From assembly GCF_003053745.1 (NCBI RefSeq), contig NZ_QAYE01000001.1:806001-870000 (forward strand): a stretch of 64,000 nt of DNA, written 5' to 3'. The notes beneath the pieces were generated by a model, which searched no databases, was not told the origin of the DNA, and worked only from the letters and a program-made list of their open reading frames with translations. The translations under genes and the position numbers were made by a program. Of the stretch, positions 42,861-52,873 are shown in pieces; position 1 is the stretch's first letter, and each line of letters opens with the position of its first letter. The stretch comes from Sphingomonas faeni (lineage in GTDB: Bacteria > Pseudomonadota > Alphaproteobacteria > Sphingomonadales > Sphingomonadaceae).

Positions 42861-42957
42861 TCCGTCATGCCGGGCTCGTTCCGGCATCCACCCGTCCGCG
42901 TATCCGAGAGCATTGGATACGCGGACCAATGGACCCCGGAACCAGTCCGGGGTGACG
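42861..42957. repeat. Palindromic repeat between rpsP and rimM
   Basis: TCCGTCATGCCGGGCTCGTTCCGGCATCCA facing TGGACCCCGGAACCAGTCCGGGGTGACG, with CCGCGTATCC / GGATACGCGG inside. A relative of the repeat at 40494. It interrupts the otherwise conserved ribosomal operon. Confidence 0.85.
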
Positions 42958-43057
42958 TAGGGTGGGAGGCATCTCCCGCTCCGACTACGGGCGCGCAACC
43001 GCACCCGATCGGCCGTTCATGCGTTCTCCTGTAGGTAACCCCGAACAGGAGCGCATG

Positions 43058-43198
43058 ATGGCCCCCGAATCCGACCCCCGCACAGCCCCCGCACCCGAGG
43101 ACATCGAAGATGCCACCAACCAAGGCGTCTCCGCCGACGACCCCGCCGAAGGCGCCGACGACACCCCCGGTCCTGACGAAGGTTCCGCGCAAGGCTGA
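43058..43198 (+). CDS. Possible 46-residue acidic leader protein overlapping rimM
   Basis: A frame starting at the second of two adjacent ATGs, with AGGAG six bases upstream. It encodes a very acidic, Pro/Ala-rich peptide (APESDPRTAPAPEDIEDATN... ending GSAQG) and overlaps the first 89 nt of rimM in another frame. The strong ribosome-binding site makes it credible; the low-complexity product and overlap leave doubt. Confidence 0.35.
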   Translation: MAPESDPRTAPAPEDIEDATNQGVSADDPAEGADDTPGPDEGSAQG

Positions 43199-43676
43199 CG
43201 TCACGCTCGCCGTCGTCATCGGTGCGCACGGCATCGGTGGCGAAGTGCGGCTGAAGGTCTTCGCCGAGAATTTCGGGAGCTATAAGAGCTTCAACAATGG
43301 TGCATTGTCGCTGAAGTCCGCGCGCAACGGCAATAACGGGATGATCGCGCGCTTCGCCGAGGTCACCGATCGCAACGCCGCCGAGGCGATGCGCGGGACC
43401 GAACTGACGGTGCCTCGGTCTTCGTTGCCGCCGCTGGAAGACGGTGAATATTATCACACGGATGTGATCGGGCTCGATGTCGTCTCGACCGATGGCGAGG
43501 CGATCGGACGGGTGGTCGCGATCGATAATTTCGGTGCGGGCGACGTGATCGAGATCGAACGTTCGCCCGTGGACGACAAGCCCGGCAAGCGCTTCATGAT
43601 TCCGATGCGCCCCGAAGCCGTTCCCGAATGGGATGCCGACCGGCTTATCGTAGAGGCTTCGTTCGCGGCTGAATAA
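43110..43676 (+). CDS. rimM: 16S rRNA processing protein RimM
   Basis: 188 residues. The RimM N domain starts at VTLAVVIGAHGIGGEVRLKV, followed by LTVPRSSLPPLEDGEYYHTD (linker) and the PRC-barrel GLDVVSTDGEAIGRVVAIDN and FMIPMRPEAVPEW. It helps mature the 3' end of 16S rRNA with S19. About 30 extra Pro/Thr-rich residues precede the domain because the only usable start is the ATG at 43110, which has GAGGA eight bases upstream. This segment overlaps a possible small acidic ORF. Confidence 0.93.
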   Translation: MPPTKASPPTTPPKAPTTPPVLTKVPRKADVTLAVVIGAHGIGGEVRLKVFAENFGSYKSFNNGALSLKSARNGNNGMIARFAEVTDRNAAEAMRGTELTVPRSSLPPLEDGEYYHTDVIGLDVVSTDGEAIGRVVAIDNFGAGDVIEIERSPVDDKPGKRFMIPMRPEAVPEWDADRLIVEASFAAE

Positions 43677-43703
43677 GCCTTGTTCTCCCAAGTTGGGTAG
43701 CGA

Positions 43704-44609
43704 TTACCGCCGAAGTGGTCGCTGTTCGGCGAGCATGTTGCGGATCGTCGTCGCGGCAACGCCAGCTTCGCCCATTGCGTGGCTGATCTGGTCGAGACCC
43801 TTCACCACGTCGCCAGCCGCGAACAGGCCGGGGATTGAGGTTCGCTGGTGGGAGTCGACTTCCAGGCAACCGTCCTCGGATGCGCGTGCGCCCGCTGCGA
43901 CGGCGAGTTCCGAACGGATTATCGATCCGAGCGCTGGATAGATGCTGTCGAACGACAACCGTCCGTCGACCGTGTCGAGTGCGAGCTTGTCGTCCTCGAT
44001 CGCGTAGTTGCCGCAGGGGCCTCCGACGCGGACGATCCCGGCATCGTCTAGTGCCGCTTCGCAGGCGGGATCGAGATCGTGGCTTCCCTCGGGGGCGATC
44101 AGCGTCACGTCCTTCGTATAACCCCGCAGGAACAGTGCCTCGCGCATGCCGTGGTCGCCGGTGCCGATGATGCCTACGCGCTTGTCGGTGACTTCGTAGC
44201 CGTCGCAGATCGGGCAGTAGCGGAGCAACCCGGCCTCCAGCGCTTCGTCGTGGATCGCGTCGGGCATGTCGGGGCGGTTGTTCACGACTCCGGTGGCGAG
44301 CAGTACGCTCCGGGCTCGCGCGCGGCGATCGCCGAGCCGTACGGTGAAGCCGTCGTCGTCGACTTCGATCGCGTCTACCCGCACGCCCTCTCGGACTGCG
44401 CCATAGGTTTCCGCCTGTGCCAGCATCCGGGCGAGCAGGTCCGTGCCGCGGATGCCTTCAGGATAGCCGGCATGGTTGTGCGTGCACGGGATGAGCGCAG
44501 CGCGGCTGCTGCCGCAATCGAACAGGCGGATCGAGAGGTGGAAGCGCGCGAGATAGATGGCTGCGGTCAGGCCTGCCGGGCCGGCGCCGATGATGATGCA
44601 ATCGTCCAT
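43704..44609 (-). CDS. NAD(P)/FAD-dependent oxidoreductase, thioredoxin-reductase-like
   Basis: 301 residues from the ATG at 44609. The FAD-binding motif is [20 protein letters not shown]. The redox pair CPIC lies in [10 protein letters not shown], the NAD(P) site is [20 protein letters not shown], and the second FAD motif is [20 protein letters not shown]. It is likely a thioredoxin-reductase-type enzyme or a ferredoxin/thioredoxin-like disulfide oxidoreductase; the exact partner is not evident. Unusually, it lies on the opposite strand between rimM and trmD, breaking the conserved operon. Confidence 0.9.
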   Translation of the reverse strand: MDDCIIIGAGPAGLTAAIYLARFHLSIRLFDCGSSRAALIPCTHNHAGYPEGIRGTDLLARMLAQAETYGAVREGVRVDAIEVDDDGFTVRLGDRRARARSVLLATGVVNNRPDMPDAIHDEALEAGLLRYCPICDGYEVTDKRVGIIGTGDHGMREALFLRGYTKDVTLIAPEGSHDLDPACEAALDDAGIVRVGGPCGNYAIEDDKLALDTVDGRLSFDSIYPALGSIIRSELAVAAGARASEDGCLEVDSHQRTSIPGLFAAGDVVKGLDQISHAMGEAGVAATTIRNMLAEQRPLRR

Positions 44610-44717
44610 CCGCCGCGAGCGTCTCGCCAGCGTAATTGTTCCACTGCGTCGATCCGTATAGGTGCTGGACGCATTCGGCGCCGCACGCTGGCGCAACCGC
44701 ATAGAGAATTGGACGCT

Positions 44718-45449
44718 GTGACTTTCGCTGCCACGATATTGACGCTGTATCCGGAGATGTTTCCGGGGCCGCTGGGGACGTCGCTTGCCGGGCGGGCGCT
44801 GGGGGAGGGGCGGTGGTCCTGCTCGCCGGTGCAGATCCGGGACTTTGCGACGGACAAGCACAAGTCGGTGGACGATACGCCGGCGGGGGGCGGGGCCGGG
44901 ATGGTACTGCGGGCCGACGTCGTAGCCTCGGCGATCGACAGCGTTGCGGACGGGCGGCCGGTGCTGGCCATGACTCCTCGGGGCAAGCCTCTCACGCAGG
45001 AGCGGGTGCGCCAGCTCGCGCAGGGCCCCGGCGTCACCATTCTCTGCGGCCGGTTCGAGGGGTTCGACGAACGGCTGTTTGAGGCGCGGGAGATCGAGGA
45101 GGTCTCGATCGGCGACTACATCCTGTCGGGGGGCGAGATGGGCGCGCTGGTGCTGCTGGATGCTTGCATTCGGCTGCTGCCCGGCGTAATGGGCGCGGCT
45201 TCTAGTGGGGATGACGAGAGCTTCGAAACGGGGCTGCTCGAATATCCGCACTATACCCGACCTCAGATATGGGAAGGGCGCGCGATCCCGCAGGTGCTGC
45301 GATCGGGGGATCATGCGAAGATCGCTGCATGGCGCAAACGCCGCGCGGAGATCGATACACGGTCACGGCGACCGGACCTTTGGGAGCGCCATGAGGGCGT
45401 TCGGGTCCAGTCGCCCTCTGGCGCGCAGCGACACGAGGACGAGACATGA
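44718..45449 (+). CDS. trmD: tRNA (guanine-N1)-methyltransferase TrmD
   Basis: 243 residues from a GTG at 44718. The frame is open far upstream, but only as a shadow of the opposite-strand gene; a TTG at 44709 is the alternative start. Typical: [69 protein letters not shown] (the knot that binds AdoMet), and [20 protein letters not shown]. It makes m1G37 in tRNA. The stop overlaps the rplS start (ATGA). Confidence 0.96.
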   Translation: MTFAATILTLYPEMFPGPLGTSLAGRALGEGRWSCSPVQIRDFATDKHKSVDDTPAGGGAGMVLRADVVASAIDSVADGRPVLAMTPRGKPLTQERVRQLAQGPGVTILCGRFEGFDERLFEAREIEEVSIGDYILSGGEMGALVLLDACIRLLPGVMGAASSGDDESFETGLLEYPHYTRPQIWEGRAIPQVLRSGDHAKIAAWRKRRAEIDTRSRRPDLWERHEGVRVQSPSGAQRHEDET

Positions 45450-45838
45450 ACCTGTTGCAGACGATCGAAGCCGAGAACATCGCGAAGTTCCTGGCCAACA
45501 AGACGATCCCCGATTTCCGCCCCGGCGACACGCTGAAGGTCGGCGTGAAGGTCGTCGAAGGCGAGCGCACGCGTATTCAGAACTACGAGGGCGTGTGCAT
45601 CGCGCGCTCGAACAAGGGCATGGGCTCGAACTTCACCGTGCGTAAGATGAGCTTCGGCGAGGGCGTCGAGCGCGTCTTCCCGCTCTACTCGCCGAACGTC
45701 GATTCGATCGAAGTCGTCCGCAAGGGCGCCGTGCGTCGCGCCAAGCTGTATTACCTGCGTGGCCGCACCGGCAAGGCAGCGCGTATCGCCGAGCGTCGCG
45801 ACATGCGCCCTGCAAAGGGCACCGCAGCCGCCGAGTAA
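45446..45838 (+). CDS. rplS: Ribosomal protein bL19
   Basis: 130 residues. Conserved bL19 sequence throughout: [60 protein letters not shown] and [17 protein letters not shown]. It sits at the 30S-50S interface. The start overlaps trmD. A strong intrinsic terminator (45863-45895) ends the unit. Confidence 0.98.
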   Translation: MNLLQTIEAENIAKFLANKTIPDFRPGDTLKVGVKVVEGERTRIQNYEGVCIARSNKGMGSNFTVRKMSFGEGVERVFPLYSPNVDSIEVVRKGAVRRAKLYYLRGRTGKAARIAERRDMRPAKGTAAAE

Positions 45839-45862
45839 TCGGGGACTGTTCGAGTTGGAGAA

Positions 45863-45895
45863 GGGCGCGGGGGCGATGGTCCCCGCGCCCTTTTT
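45863..45895 (+). terminator. Intrinsic terminator after rplS
   Basis: Perfect 10-bp stem GGGCGCGGGG / CCCCGCGCCC with an 8-base loop, followed by five T residues. Ends the ffh-rpsP-rimM-trmD-rplS series. Confidence 0.93.
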
Positions 45896-46240
45896 CGTTG
45901 TGCGCGTGAAATCAGTGTCTTGCGCCGATGCTGCAGTGCGGAAGTGCACGAAGTTCACAGTCTCACAGCGTTCTGCACATCGCCCGATATGGGGGTCGAT
46001 AGGGGCGTTTTGGACCGAGGGTGATGCATGCGGGATAGGGGCGGGGCTGGGCATCCGCTGAGGGTGGGCTTCGAGGCGCGTGTAGGACAGCGGATTAGCA
46101 CGTCGGCCAGCGGCGGCCGTGGTGTCTGCGCGATTTCTCCGTCCCTCGGGGCGTCGGGGGTGGTTGTCGGGTCGGACAGGGACGCGTGGTCCTGCACAGG
46201 CTGCCTGCCGCTTCCTTGTTCTTGCGCGCCCGCTTCCTTG

Positions 46241-46292
46241 TTCTCCCGCGAAGGCGGGAGCCCAGTCTGGGTCCCCGCCTTCGCGGGGAAAC
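46241..46292. repeat. Palindromic repeat, non-coding copy of the ligase insert
   Basis: TTCTCCCGCGAAGGCGGGAGCCCAG and the matching right arm CTGGGTCCCCGCCTTCGCGGGGAAAC. This is almost the same 52-bp element as the in-frame copy at 22376-22427, and its termini are better paired. Confidence 0.88.
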
Positions 46293-46525
46293 ACGTCTTG
46301 CTGGCGGATTGGGATGGTCTCTGTATGGACCGCACGAGGCCTTGCCACATGGAGCGCGCTCGCGTGGACATGCCCCACCCCGACCCTCCCCTGAAGGGGA
46401 GGGAGTTTTCGTCGGGCCACCATGCAATTTCGGCGCGTCACGCGACGCACTCCCTGCGCGGGCGGGAAACCCTATCTCGGGACTTATGATCACATTGCGC
46501 CACGGAGCGTAGCTCAAGGAATGGA

Positions 46526-46616
46526 TTCACGCGAAGGCGCTAAGGCGCGAAGAGAAGACCGGGCAAGTGCGCTAAATAAGCTGCTTCTCTTCGCGCCTTA
46601 GCGCCTCCGCGTGAAC
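46526..46616. repeat. Long palindromic repeat
   Basis: TTCACGCGAAGGCGCTAAGGCGCGAAGAGAAG and CTTCTCTTCGCGCCTTAGCGCCTCCGCGTGAA, about 31 bp with one or two mismatches, separated by about 25 bases. No other copy of this family was noticed in the window. Confidence 0.85.
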
Positions 46617-46626
46617 ATGCCCTTCT

Positions 46627-46711
46627 CCGTCATCCTGACGAAAGTCAGGGCCTAGGATCACGAACGCCGCGCTGCTTGGCTCTGGGTCCTGAAATTCGTC
46701 AGGATGACGGC
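46627..46711. repeat. Palindromic repeat of the 29537 family
   Basis: CCGTCATCCTGACGAAAGTCAGG facing CCTGAAATTCGTCAGGATGACGG, with GGCTCTGGGTCCTGA shared with the copy at 29537-29621. It adjoins the previous repeat. Confidence 0.82.
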
Positions 46712-46827
46712 GTGGGTGGGGAGCGTTCCGCTTGTAATCACGAACGCTGCCGCCGGAAGGGCGTACCTGTGGGGCATACGCGTCTAAGGTAGCCCGCAGG
46801 CGGCCGTGAGCCCGCCTCAAGCGCTCG

Positions 46828-47367
46828 TCAGGCGTCGCGCCACGCGCCGGGCTCCAGACCCGCCACGGTCCAGTCGCCGATGCTCCACCGGACCAGCCGC
46901 AGCGTCGGGTGGTCGATCGCGGCGGTCATGCGGCGGACTTGCCGGTTGCGGCCTTCGCGGATCGTTATCTTCAGCCAGCAATCGGGGATGCTCGCGCGGA
47001 CCCGGATCGGCGGCACGCGCGGCCAGAGGTCGGGCGCGGCGATCCGCTCGACGTCGGCGCGGGCAGGGCCGTCCTTCAGCACGACGCCGTCGCGCATCCG
47101 ATCGAGTGCGTCCTCGCCCGCATCGCCCTCGACCTGCACGAGATAGGTCTTGGCCAGCTTGAACTTCGGGTCCGCGATCCGCGCCTGGAGGCGGCCGTCG
47201 TCGGTCAGCAGCAACAGTCCTTCGCTATCGCGGTCGAGCCGCCCCGCCGGATAGACGCCCGGCACATCGACGAACTGCGACAGCGTCGCGCGCGGGGTCG
47301 GACTGTTCACGTCGGTGAACTGGCTGAGCACGTCGTACGGTTTGTTGAACAGGATTACCCGGGGCAT
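46828..47367 (-). CDS. rluE: rRNA large-subunit pseudouridine synthase, RluE-like
   Basis: 179 residues. RsuA/RluB/E/F family without an S4 domain: [36 protein letters not shown] (catalytic Asp in GRLDRDS), KTYLVQVEG and [24 protein letters not shown]. The lack of S4 and the short length match RluE, which modifies U2457 of 23S rRNA in E. coli. It is 9 nt downstream of the AbiV-like gene on the same strand. Confidence 0.9.
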   Translation of the reverse strand: MPRVILFNKPYDVLSQFTDVNSPTPRATLSQFVDVPGVYPAGRLDRDSEGLLLLTDDGRLQARIADPKFKLAKTYLVQVEGDAGEDALDRMRDGVVLKDGPARADVERIAAPDLWPRVPPIRVRASIPDCWLKITIREGRNRQVRRMTAAIDHPTLRLVRWSIGDWTVAGLEPGAWRDA

Positions 47368-47376
47368 GTCAGGGCT

Positions 47377-48876
47377 TTATTGCGCTGCTTGACCACTGCC
47401 AAGTATGGTCTTCCAGGTACGTTTGCTCACCGTTATAAGATATAAATCCGCTAATTGTTTTGCTAAGCGCAGGTTCGCTAGTGAGGTCTCATTTGGATCG
47501 CCTTCGAGGGTCAGCACCTTGAACATCTGATTTCTGTCTTCTTCGGCTTTGATAATGGGTTCAAAAGCTTTCGTATAGCAGGCCCGAAAGTCTTCGTCTT
47601 TTCCATTCCAGTTTTCATATTTTGCGAAGGCACCAGCTAGGCTTCCAGTAAAGGCTCGCCGAGCGGTCGTATCAAAATCATAGAAGATGTCTGATTTTGC
47701 CATCAAAGCAAGGCCGTCGTAGTACGGACGAAAGATCGACTGAGCATCCTCCTCGGACAAGGGGGCGAACGCCATCATGCAGCGGGTAGCATGGTCAATA
47801 TGTTCATCGGTAAGAGCCACCGCCTTGGAGTCGTCCCAAAAACTGCATTTCGGTTCGAAATCTATTCGCCGATTATTCTCAAGGTCTCGGACTTCGTCAA
47901 ACATACGGCGCTCAAAGCCCGATTGCTGAAACCAAAAATAGCCAATCGAGCCAATATTCAAGCAGGCCGTTACGAGCTTTGCGAGTGATACAGCCCGCGC
48001 TGCAAGCGTAGGTAGCGGTAAGTTATCGTTGAGATTGACCTGAACCGTAAACTGATTCTTTTTACCGGTCCAAATTAATTGAACTACGTCAATATTTTTG
48101 TTCCAGTGCTGAAGAACTTTAGGCCGCAGTGAGTGAGATGACGAGTATACCGTCGTACTCGCGCGCCATTTTGGCTTAGACTTTCCAACGGGAATAGCTG
48201 GTTTGGCTAGTTCGGATTGTATAAGTGCCTGTGATTCTTTTTCGTGGCGATCAAATTCTTCACGTGCCCATTCGATCCATTCTCGAGCATTGCCATCAAA
48301 CTCATTATAGCGATCGACAAAAGGCTTGCTGAGCAACTGACCTGCTCGGTCAGCATCTGCCATCGTGTCAAGGAACCAGTTAAGATCTTTATCGGTAGCG
48401 CAGTTGAGGGGGTCTGGAGAGCCGCGGGCGCACTCGAGTTCTAAACGTACTTTAGCTAGCGCTAGCGCGTTTGCTGCATCATCCGCCGTTACAACATCGC
48501 GCGCTGGGATGTCGGCGATTTCAGCTTTGGGATCAACGTAAAGTGAAGCAAGACGCATTGCGTGCGCGCGCTCAGCAAAGTTACGTGCATTCTCGAAATC
48601 TGCAGGATCAATTTTTGTTAATGGCGACCAGATAGCCCACTGAAGTTTGCGTTCATGGTTTCCAAAAGCCTTCGTAAGCCACCCGTCGTCGGCTCTTCCG
48701 GCGTTCGCGATCATACCTGCGATCATGCTGGACTTGCCAACTTCTTCGAGCGCTAGCAGGCTCAAATGATACACAATATGGTAAAAACCCGTCGCGACAA
48801 TGCGTTCGGCTGCGGTCACGAAGCCTTGAGCGTGATCTAAGCAATGTTGCCGGTTGCGAAGTAAGTTTTCACTCAT
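47377..48876 (-). CDS. AbiV-like abortive-infection protein (long form)
   Basis: 499 residues from the ATG at 48876 with AAAGGA five bases upstream. The N-terminal ~200 residues resemble AbiV proteins: CLDHAQGFVTAAERIVATGF, then YHIVYHLSLLALEEVGKSSM (the conserved EE.GK helix), then long helices. The remaining ~300 residues, with WRASTTVYSSSHSLRPKVLQ, VQLIWTGKKNQFTVQVNLND and WFQQSGFERRMFDEVRDLEN, are not recognised. AbiV blocks phage translation in Lactococcus. The gene is clearly richer in A and T than rluE and rpoD beside it, suggesting transfer. Confidence 0.8.
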   Translation of the reverse strand: MSENLLRNRQHCLDHAQGFVTAAERIVATGFYHIVYHLSLLALEEVGKSSMIAGMIANAGRADDGWLTKAFGNHERKLQWAIWSPLTKIDPADFENARNFAERAHAMRLASLYVDPKAEIADIPARDVVTADDAANALALAKVRLELECARGSPDPLNCATDKDLNWFLDTMADADRAGQLLSKPFVDRYNEFDGNAREWIEWAREEFDRHEKESQALIQSELAKPAIPVGKSKPKWRASTTVYSSSHSLRPKVLQHWNKNIDVVQLIWTGKKNQFTVQVNLNDNLPLPTLAARAVSLAKLVTACLNIGSIGYFWFQQSGFERRMFDEVRDLENNRRIDFEPKCSFWDDSKAVALTDEHIDHATRCMMAFAPLSEEDAQSIFRPYYDGLALMAKSDIFYDFDTTARRAFTGSLAGAFAKYENWNGKDEDFRACYTKAFEPIIKAEEDRNQMFKVLTLEGDPNETSLANLRLAKQLADLYLITVSKRTWKTILGSGQAAQ

Positions 48877-48923
48877 TTCTATCCTTTGCCGAAATCGGGG
48901 CATCATTGTGCCCGTTTCAGCAG

Positions 48924-48955
48924 AAAAAAGGGCTGCGGTACATTGCCCGCAGCCC
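48924..48955 (-). terminator. Intrinsic terminator of rpoD
   Basis: On the minus strand, GGGCTGCGG / CCGCAGCCC form a 9-bp stem with an 8-base loop, followed by six T residues. It separates the dnaG-rpoD unit from the AbiV-like gene. Confidence 0.93.
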
Positions 48956-48983
48956 GTCTCTCTGTCAGCAACTTTCAGACCGC

Positions 48984-51014
48984 TTACTGGTCGAGGAAGC
49001 TCCGCATCTTCCGTGACCGGCTCGGATGCTTCAGCTTCCGCAGCGCCTTCGCCTCGATCTGGCGGATGCGCTCGCGGGTGACCGAGAACTGCTGGCCGAC
49101 TTCCTCCAGCGTGTGATCGGTGTTCATGCCGATGCCGAAGCGCATGCGCAGCACGCGCTCTTCGCGCGGGGTGAGCGACGCCAGCACCCGCGTGACCGTC
49201 TCCTTTAAGTTCGCCTGGATCGCGGCATCCACCGGGATGATCGCGTTCTTGTCCTCGATGAAGTCGCCGAGATGCGAATCCTCCTCGTCGCCGATCGGCG
49301 TTTCGAGGCTGATCGGCTCCTTGGCGATCTTCATCACCTTGCGCACCTTCTCCAGCGGCATGGAGAGGCGCTCGGCCATCTCCTCCGGGGTCGGTTCGCG
49401 GCCCTGCTCGTGGAGGAACTGGCGGCTGGTGCGGACCAGCTTGTTGATCGTCTCGATCATGTGGACCGGGATGCGGATGGTCCGCGCCTGGTCCGCGATC
49501 GAGCGGGTGATCGCCTGGCGGATCCACCACGTCGCGTAGGTGCTGAACTTGTAGCCGCGGCGATACTCGAACTTGTCGACCGCCTTCATCAGGCCGATAT
49601 TGCCCTCCTGGATGAGATCCAGGAACTGCAGGCCGCGGTTCGTGTATTTCTTGGCGATCGAGATCACCAGCCGCAGGTTCGCCTCGACCATCTCCTTCTT
49701 GGCGATACGCGCCTCGCGCTCGCCCTTCTGGACCATGTTGACGATCCGGCGGAACTCGGTGAGCGCCATGCCGGTCTGCTGCGTGATGTCGGCGATCTCG
49801 GCGCGGATGCGCTCGACCGCTTCGCCCTCGTTGGCGACGAACGCGGTCCACTTCTTGTCGACCTTGTTGACCGTCGTCAGCCAGTTCTCGTCGATCTCGT
49901 GACCGATATAGCGATCGAGGAAGTCCTTGCGCGGCACCTTGTGGCGCTCGGCGAGGCGCAGCATCTGGCCGCCTAGCGCGGTCAGGCGACGGTTATAGGC
50001 ATAGAGCTGATCGACCAGATATTCGATCTTGGCGTTGTGGAACTGGACGCTTTCAACCTCGGCCGTGAGTTCCTCGCGCAGCTTCTGATACTTGCGCTCG
50101 TCGGCCGCGGAGAAATCGCCGCCGATGCCCATTGCGTCGACGCGGCTCTGCTGGATCTTGCTGAACTTCTTGTAGAGCGCCGTGATGCTGGCGAACCGCT
50201 CGAGCGCGATCGGCTTGAGCTGTTCCTCCATCTGCGCGAGGCTGAGGGTGTTGTCCTCCTCCTCGTCGTCCGAGGCGCGCGGGGCGCGGCGCTCGCCGTC
50301 CTCGTCCTCGTCGGCGGACGGCTCTTCGGGCTCGGCCTCTTCCTTGAACGAGGGACCGGCGTTCTTCTCGCTGATCTCGCCATCGTCGGCTTCGCCGTCC
50401 TCGGCCATCGCTTCGGGCGCGGGGTCCTTCGACAGCATCGCGTCGAGATCCATGATCTCGCGCAGCTGCATCGTGCCCTCGTTCAGCGCGGTCGACCAGT
50501 CGATGATCGCGTTGAAGGTGATCGGCGATTCGCACAGGCCGAGGATCATCGTGTCGCGACCCGCCTCGATGCGCTTGGCGATCGCGATCTCGCCCTCGCG
50601 GCTGAGCAGCTCGACCGCGCCCATCTCGCGCAGGTACATGCGGACCGGATCGTCGGTGCGATCGATCGTCTCTTTCTTCTTCTCGATCGCGGGGCCTGTG
50701 TCGGCATCCGCGTCGGCGGCCTCCGGCTCGTCCTCGTCGTCCTTGGCGGGCTCGGTCTCGCCGTCCTCGCCGGCTTCGTCGTTCTCGACGATGTTGATGC
50801 CCATCTCGCTCAGCGCGGCGCTGATGTCCTCGATCTGGTCGGACGACATCTCGCCCTGCGGCAGCGCTTCGTTGAGCTGCTCATAGGTGATGTAGCCGCG
50901 CTTCTTGGCGCGCGCGATGACCTTCTTGATCGACGCATCGTTCATGTCGATCAGCGGCGCATCGCCGGTTTCGTTCGTCTCGGCGGGTTCCGCCATGTTC
51001 GCCTTAGCCATCAA
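48984..51014 (-). CDS. rpoD: Primary sigma factor RpoD (sigma-70)
   Basis: 676 residues. Region 1.1 at the N-terminus ([20 protein letters not shown]), an acidic low-complexity spacer ([14 protein letters not shown] and [14 protein letters not shown]), then region 2 ([40 protein letters not shown]), region 3 ([18 protein letters not shown]) and region 4 ([20 protein letters not shown]). It directs RNA polymerase to housekeeping promoters. Its start overlaps the dnaG stop by 4 nt, the classical primase-sigma pairing, and a terminator follows. Confidence 0.98.
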   Translation of the reverse strand: MMAKANMAEPAETNETGDAPLIDMNDASIKKVIARAKKRGYITYEQLNEALPQGEMSSDQIEDISAALSEMGINIVENDEAGEDGETEPAKDDEDEPEAADADADTGPAIEKKKETIDRTDDPVRMYLREMGAVELLSREGEIAIAKRIEAGRDTMILGLCESPITFNAIIDWSTALNEGTMQLREIMDLDAMLSKDPAPEAMAEDGEADDGEISEKNAGPSFKEEAEPEEPSADEDEDGERRAPRASDDEEEDNTLSLAQMEEQLKPIALERFASITALYKKFSKIQQSRVDAMGIGGDFSAADERKYQKLREELTAEVESVQFHNAKIEYLVDQLYAYNRRLTALGGQMLRLAERHKVPRKDFLDRYIGHEIDENWLTTVNKVDKKWTAFVANEGEAVERIRAEIADITQQTGMALTEFRRIVNMVQKGEREARIAKKEMVEANLRLVISIAKKYTNRGLQFLDLIQEGNIGLMKAVDKFEYRRGYKFSTYATWWIRQAITRSIADQARTIRIPVHMIETINKLVRTSRQFLHEQGREPTPEEMAERLSMPLEKVRKVMKIAKEPISLETPIGDEEDSHLGDFIEDKNAIIPVDAAIQANLKETVTRVLASLTPREERVLRMRFGIGMNTDHTLEEVGQQFSVTRERIRQIEAKALRKLKHPSRSRKMRSFLDQ

Positions 51015-52873
51015 TCGCCCTCGGTACCCAACGCTCGGGCGTCTTCGTTCGACTGTACAAGATTTGCAAGTCGGACTTCCAACGCCTGTTTCTCTCTTAC
51101 CATAGCCACTTGTCGTTCGAACGCATCTTCGGTGAAGTGCGTCTGCATCGCCGCGGTCGCCTGCTTGAGTGCCGCGTCTACCTCAGGGCGGGCGACCATG
51201 ATCGCGATCGCCTCGTCGAGGTCGGCACGGACGCGGGCTGGATCGGCCGTGGTCTGCGTGAACGAATAGGGCATCGTATCGGCTCTCAACAGGTCACTCG
51301 CGACTGAATTGAAACCGGACCTCGCCAATATGGTGAGCAAGCGCCCGCTATCAAGCTTCTGGTCCTCAAGTGCAACATCTACGACCGCTTCGAACAATCG
51401 CCCGAGCGCGCCGTCGATCATTTGCAGCGAGCCGAGCACCTCCATGTGACGCGCGATCTCGACCGGGTGGCGGATTAGGCCGGCGAGCACCGCCTTGGCC
51501 AAGACGCGGTCGATGCCGGTGGCGAGGAAGGCCTTCGCGTCTTCGGTGACCGGCGCGGCGGGAGGCTTCCAGCCGCCCTTGGGGCGTTCGCCGCGGGGCA
51601 CGAAGGGCGCGCGGACGGGTTTGAAATGCTCGTAGAAGCGGTTCTTGAACTCGGAATGATATTGCTGCTTCACCGACGGGTCGGCGATGCCTTCCGCGAG
51701 TTCGTGGAGGCGGCGCTTGAGGCCAGCGCGCTGTTCGGGGGTGTCGAGTGCCTCCGCGGCGACTTCGGACGCCCAGAGCCGGTCGACGAGCTGTTCGGGG
51801 GTTTTGAGAAGCGCCTCGAACGCACCGGGGCCGCCGGCGCGGACGAGGTCGTCGGGGTCCTGGCCTTGCGGGAGCGTCACGAAGGCGAGGCTGCGGCCGG
51901 GCGCGAGCAGCGGGAGCGCGCGGTGTGCGGCGCGGAGGGACGCCTTCTGGCCGGCGCCGTCGCCGTCGAAGCAGAGCAGGGGGACGTCGACCATCCGCCA
52001 CAGCCGTTCGAGTTGTGCTTCGGTGAGCGCCGTGCCGAGCGGGGCGACCGCTTCGCCGAACCCTGCCTGCGCGAGCGCGATGACGTCCATGTATCCCTCG
52101 ACCACCAGCACGCGGCCGGATTTGCGCGAGGCGGGGGCGGCCTTGTCGAGATTGTAGAGCGTGCGGCCCTTGTCGAAGAGCGGAGTGTCGGGGGAGTTGA
52201 GGTACTTCGGCTCGCCACCGTCGAGCACGCGACCACCGAACGCGATCGTCCGCCCGCGGGGGTCGCGGATCGGGATCATCAGGCGGCCGCGGAACCGGTC
52301 GTAGGGGTCCTTTCCCTCGACCGATATCAGCATGCCGGACTCGACCAGCATCGGGTCGCCGTAGTCCTTCAGCGCGGTCTTGAGCTTGCCGCGGCTGTCG
52401 GGAGCGAACCCCATCCCGAATGCGCGCGCCGTCTCGGGCCTGATCCCGCGGCGGTCGAGTAGCGCGCGCGCGTCGGTGCCGGGGAGGCCGTTGAGCTGTT
52501 CCGTGAACCAGTCGGCGGCGTCGGACATGACCTCGTGCAGGCCCTTGGCGCGTTCGGCCTTGGCGGCGGACTGGCTGTCCATCGCGGGCATGTCCATCCC
52601 GGCGGCCTGCGCGAGCTCCTTGACGGCGTCCATGAAGGGGAGGCCGCGCTGGTCGGTCATCCACTTGATCGCGTCGCCGTGCGCGGAGCAGCCGAAGCAA
52701 TGGTAGAAGCCCTTGTCGTCGTTGACGTAGAACGAGGGGGTCTTCTCGTTGTGGAACGGGCAGCAGCCCTTGTGCTCGCGACCGGCCTTGGTGAGCTTGG
52801 TGGTCTTGCCGACGAGCGCCGAGAGCGAGGTGCGGGCGCGGAGCTCGTCGAGGAATTGTGGGGTTAGGGCCAT
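51011..52873 (-). CDS. dnaG: DNA primase DnaG
   Basis: 620 residues. The CHC2 zinc motif is in [20 protein letters not shown] and [15 protein letters not shown]. The Toprim core has [17 protein letters not shown] and [17 protein letters not shown] with the Glu and Asp metal ligands. A helical C-terminus for helicase binding follows. It makes RNA primers for replication. The overlap with rpoD and the position after GIY-YIG are clear; the GIY-YIG stop overlaps its start by 10 nt. Confidence 0.98.
   Translation of the reverse strand: MALTPQFLDELRARTSLSALVGKTTKLTKAGREHKGCCPFHNEKTPSFYVNDDKGFYHCFGCSAHGDAIKWMTDQRGLPFMDAVKELAQAAGMDMPAMDSQSAAKAERAKGLHEVMSDAADWFTEQLNGLPGTDARALLDRRGIRPETARAFGMGFAPDSRGKLKTALKDYGDPMLVESGMLISVEGKDPYDRFRGRLMIPIRDPRGRTIAFGGRVLDGGEPKYLNSPDTPLFDKGRTLYNLDKAAPASRKSGRVLVVEGYMDVIALAQAGFGEAVAPLGTALTEAQLERLWRMVDVPLLCFDGDGAGQKASLRAAHRALPLLAPGRSLAFVTLPQGQDPDDLVRAGGPGAFEALLKTPEQLVDRLWASEVAAEALDTPEQRAGLKRRLHELAEGIADPSVKQQYHSEFKNRFYEHFKPVRAPFVPRGERPKGGWKPPAAPVTEDAKAFLATGIDRVLAKAVLAGLIRHPVEIARHMEVLGSLQMIDGALGRLFEAVVDVALEDQKLDSGRLLTILARSGFNSVASDLLRADTMPYSFTQTTADPARVRADLDEAIAIMVARPEVDAALKQATAAMQTHFTEDAFERQVAMVREKQALEVRLANLVQSNEDARALGTEGD

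Larger units (their letters stand above)
45839..46827. other. Long gene-free region with several palindromic repeats
   Basis: Nearly 1 kb with no credible gene. It begins with the rplS terminator (45863-45895). It then holds repeats at 46241-46292, about 46376-46402 (CCCTCCCCTGAAGGGGAGGG), 46526-46616 and 46627-46711. The remaining bases show no start sites or coding pattern. Open frames here are Arg/Ser/Gly-rich shadows. Confidence 0.75.

Noticed and set aside
44079..44717. Upstream half of the long trmD frame
   Set aside because: It lies opposite the FAD oxidoreductase gene and shows shadow composition; TrmD begins near 44718.
45839..46827. Possible RNA gene or lost protein gene after rplS
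   Set aside because: Hairpins are explained by the terminator and repeat families; no tRNA- or rRNA-like sequence was seen.
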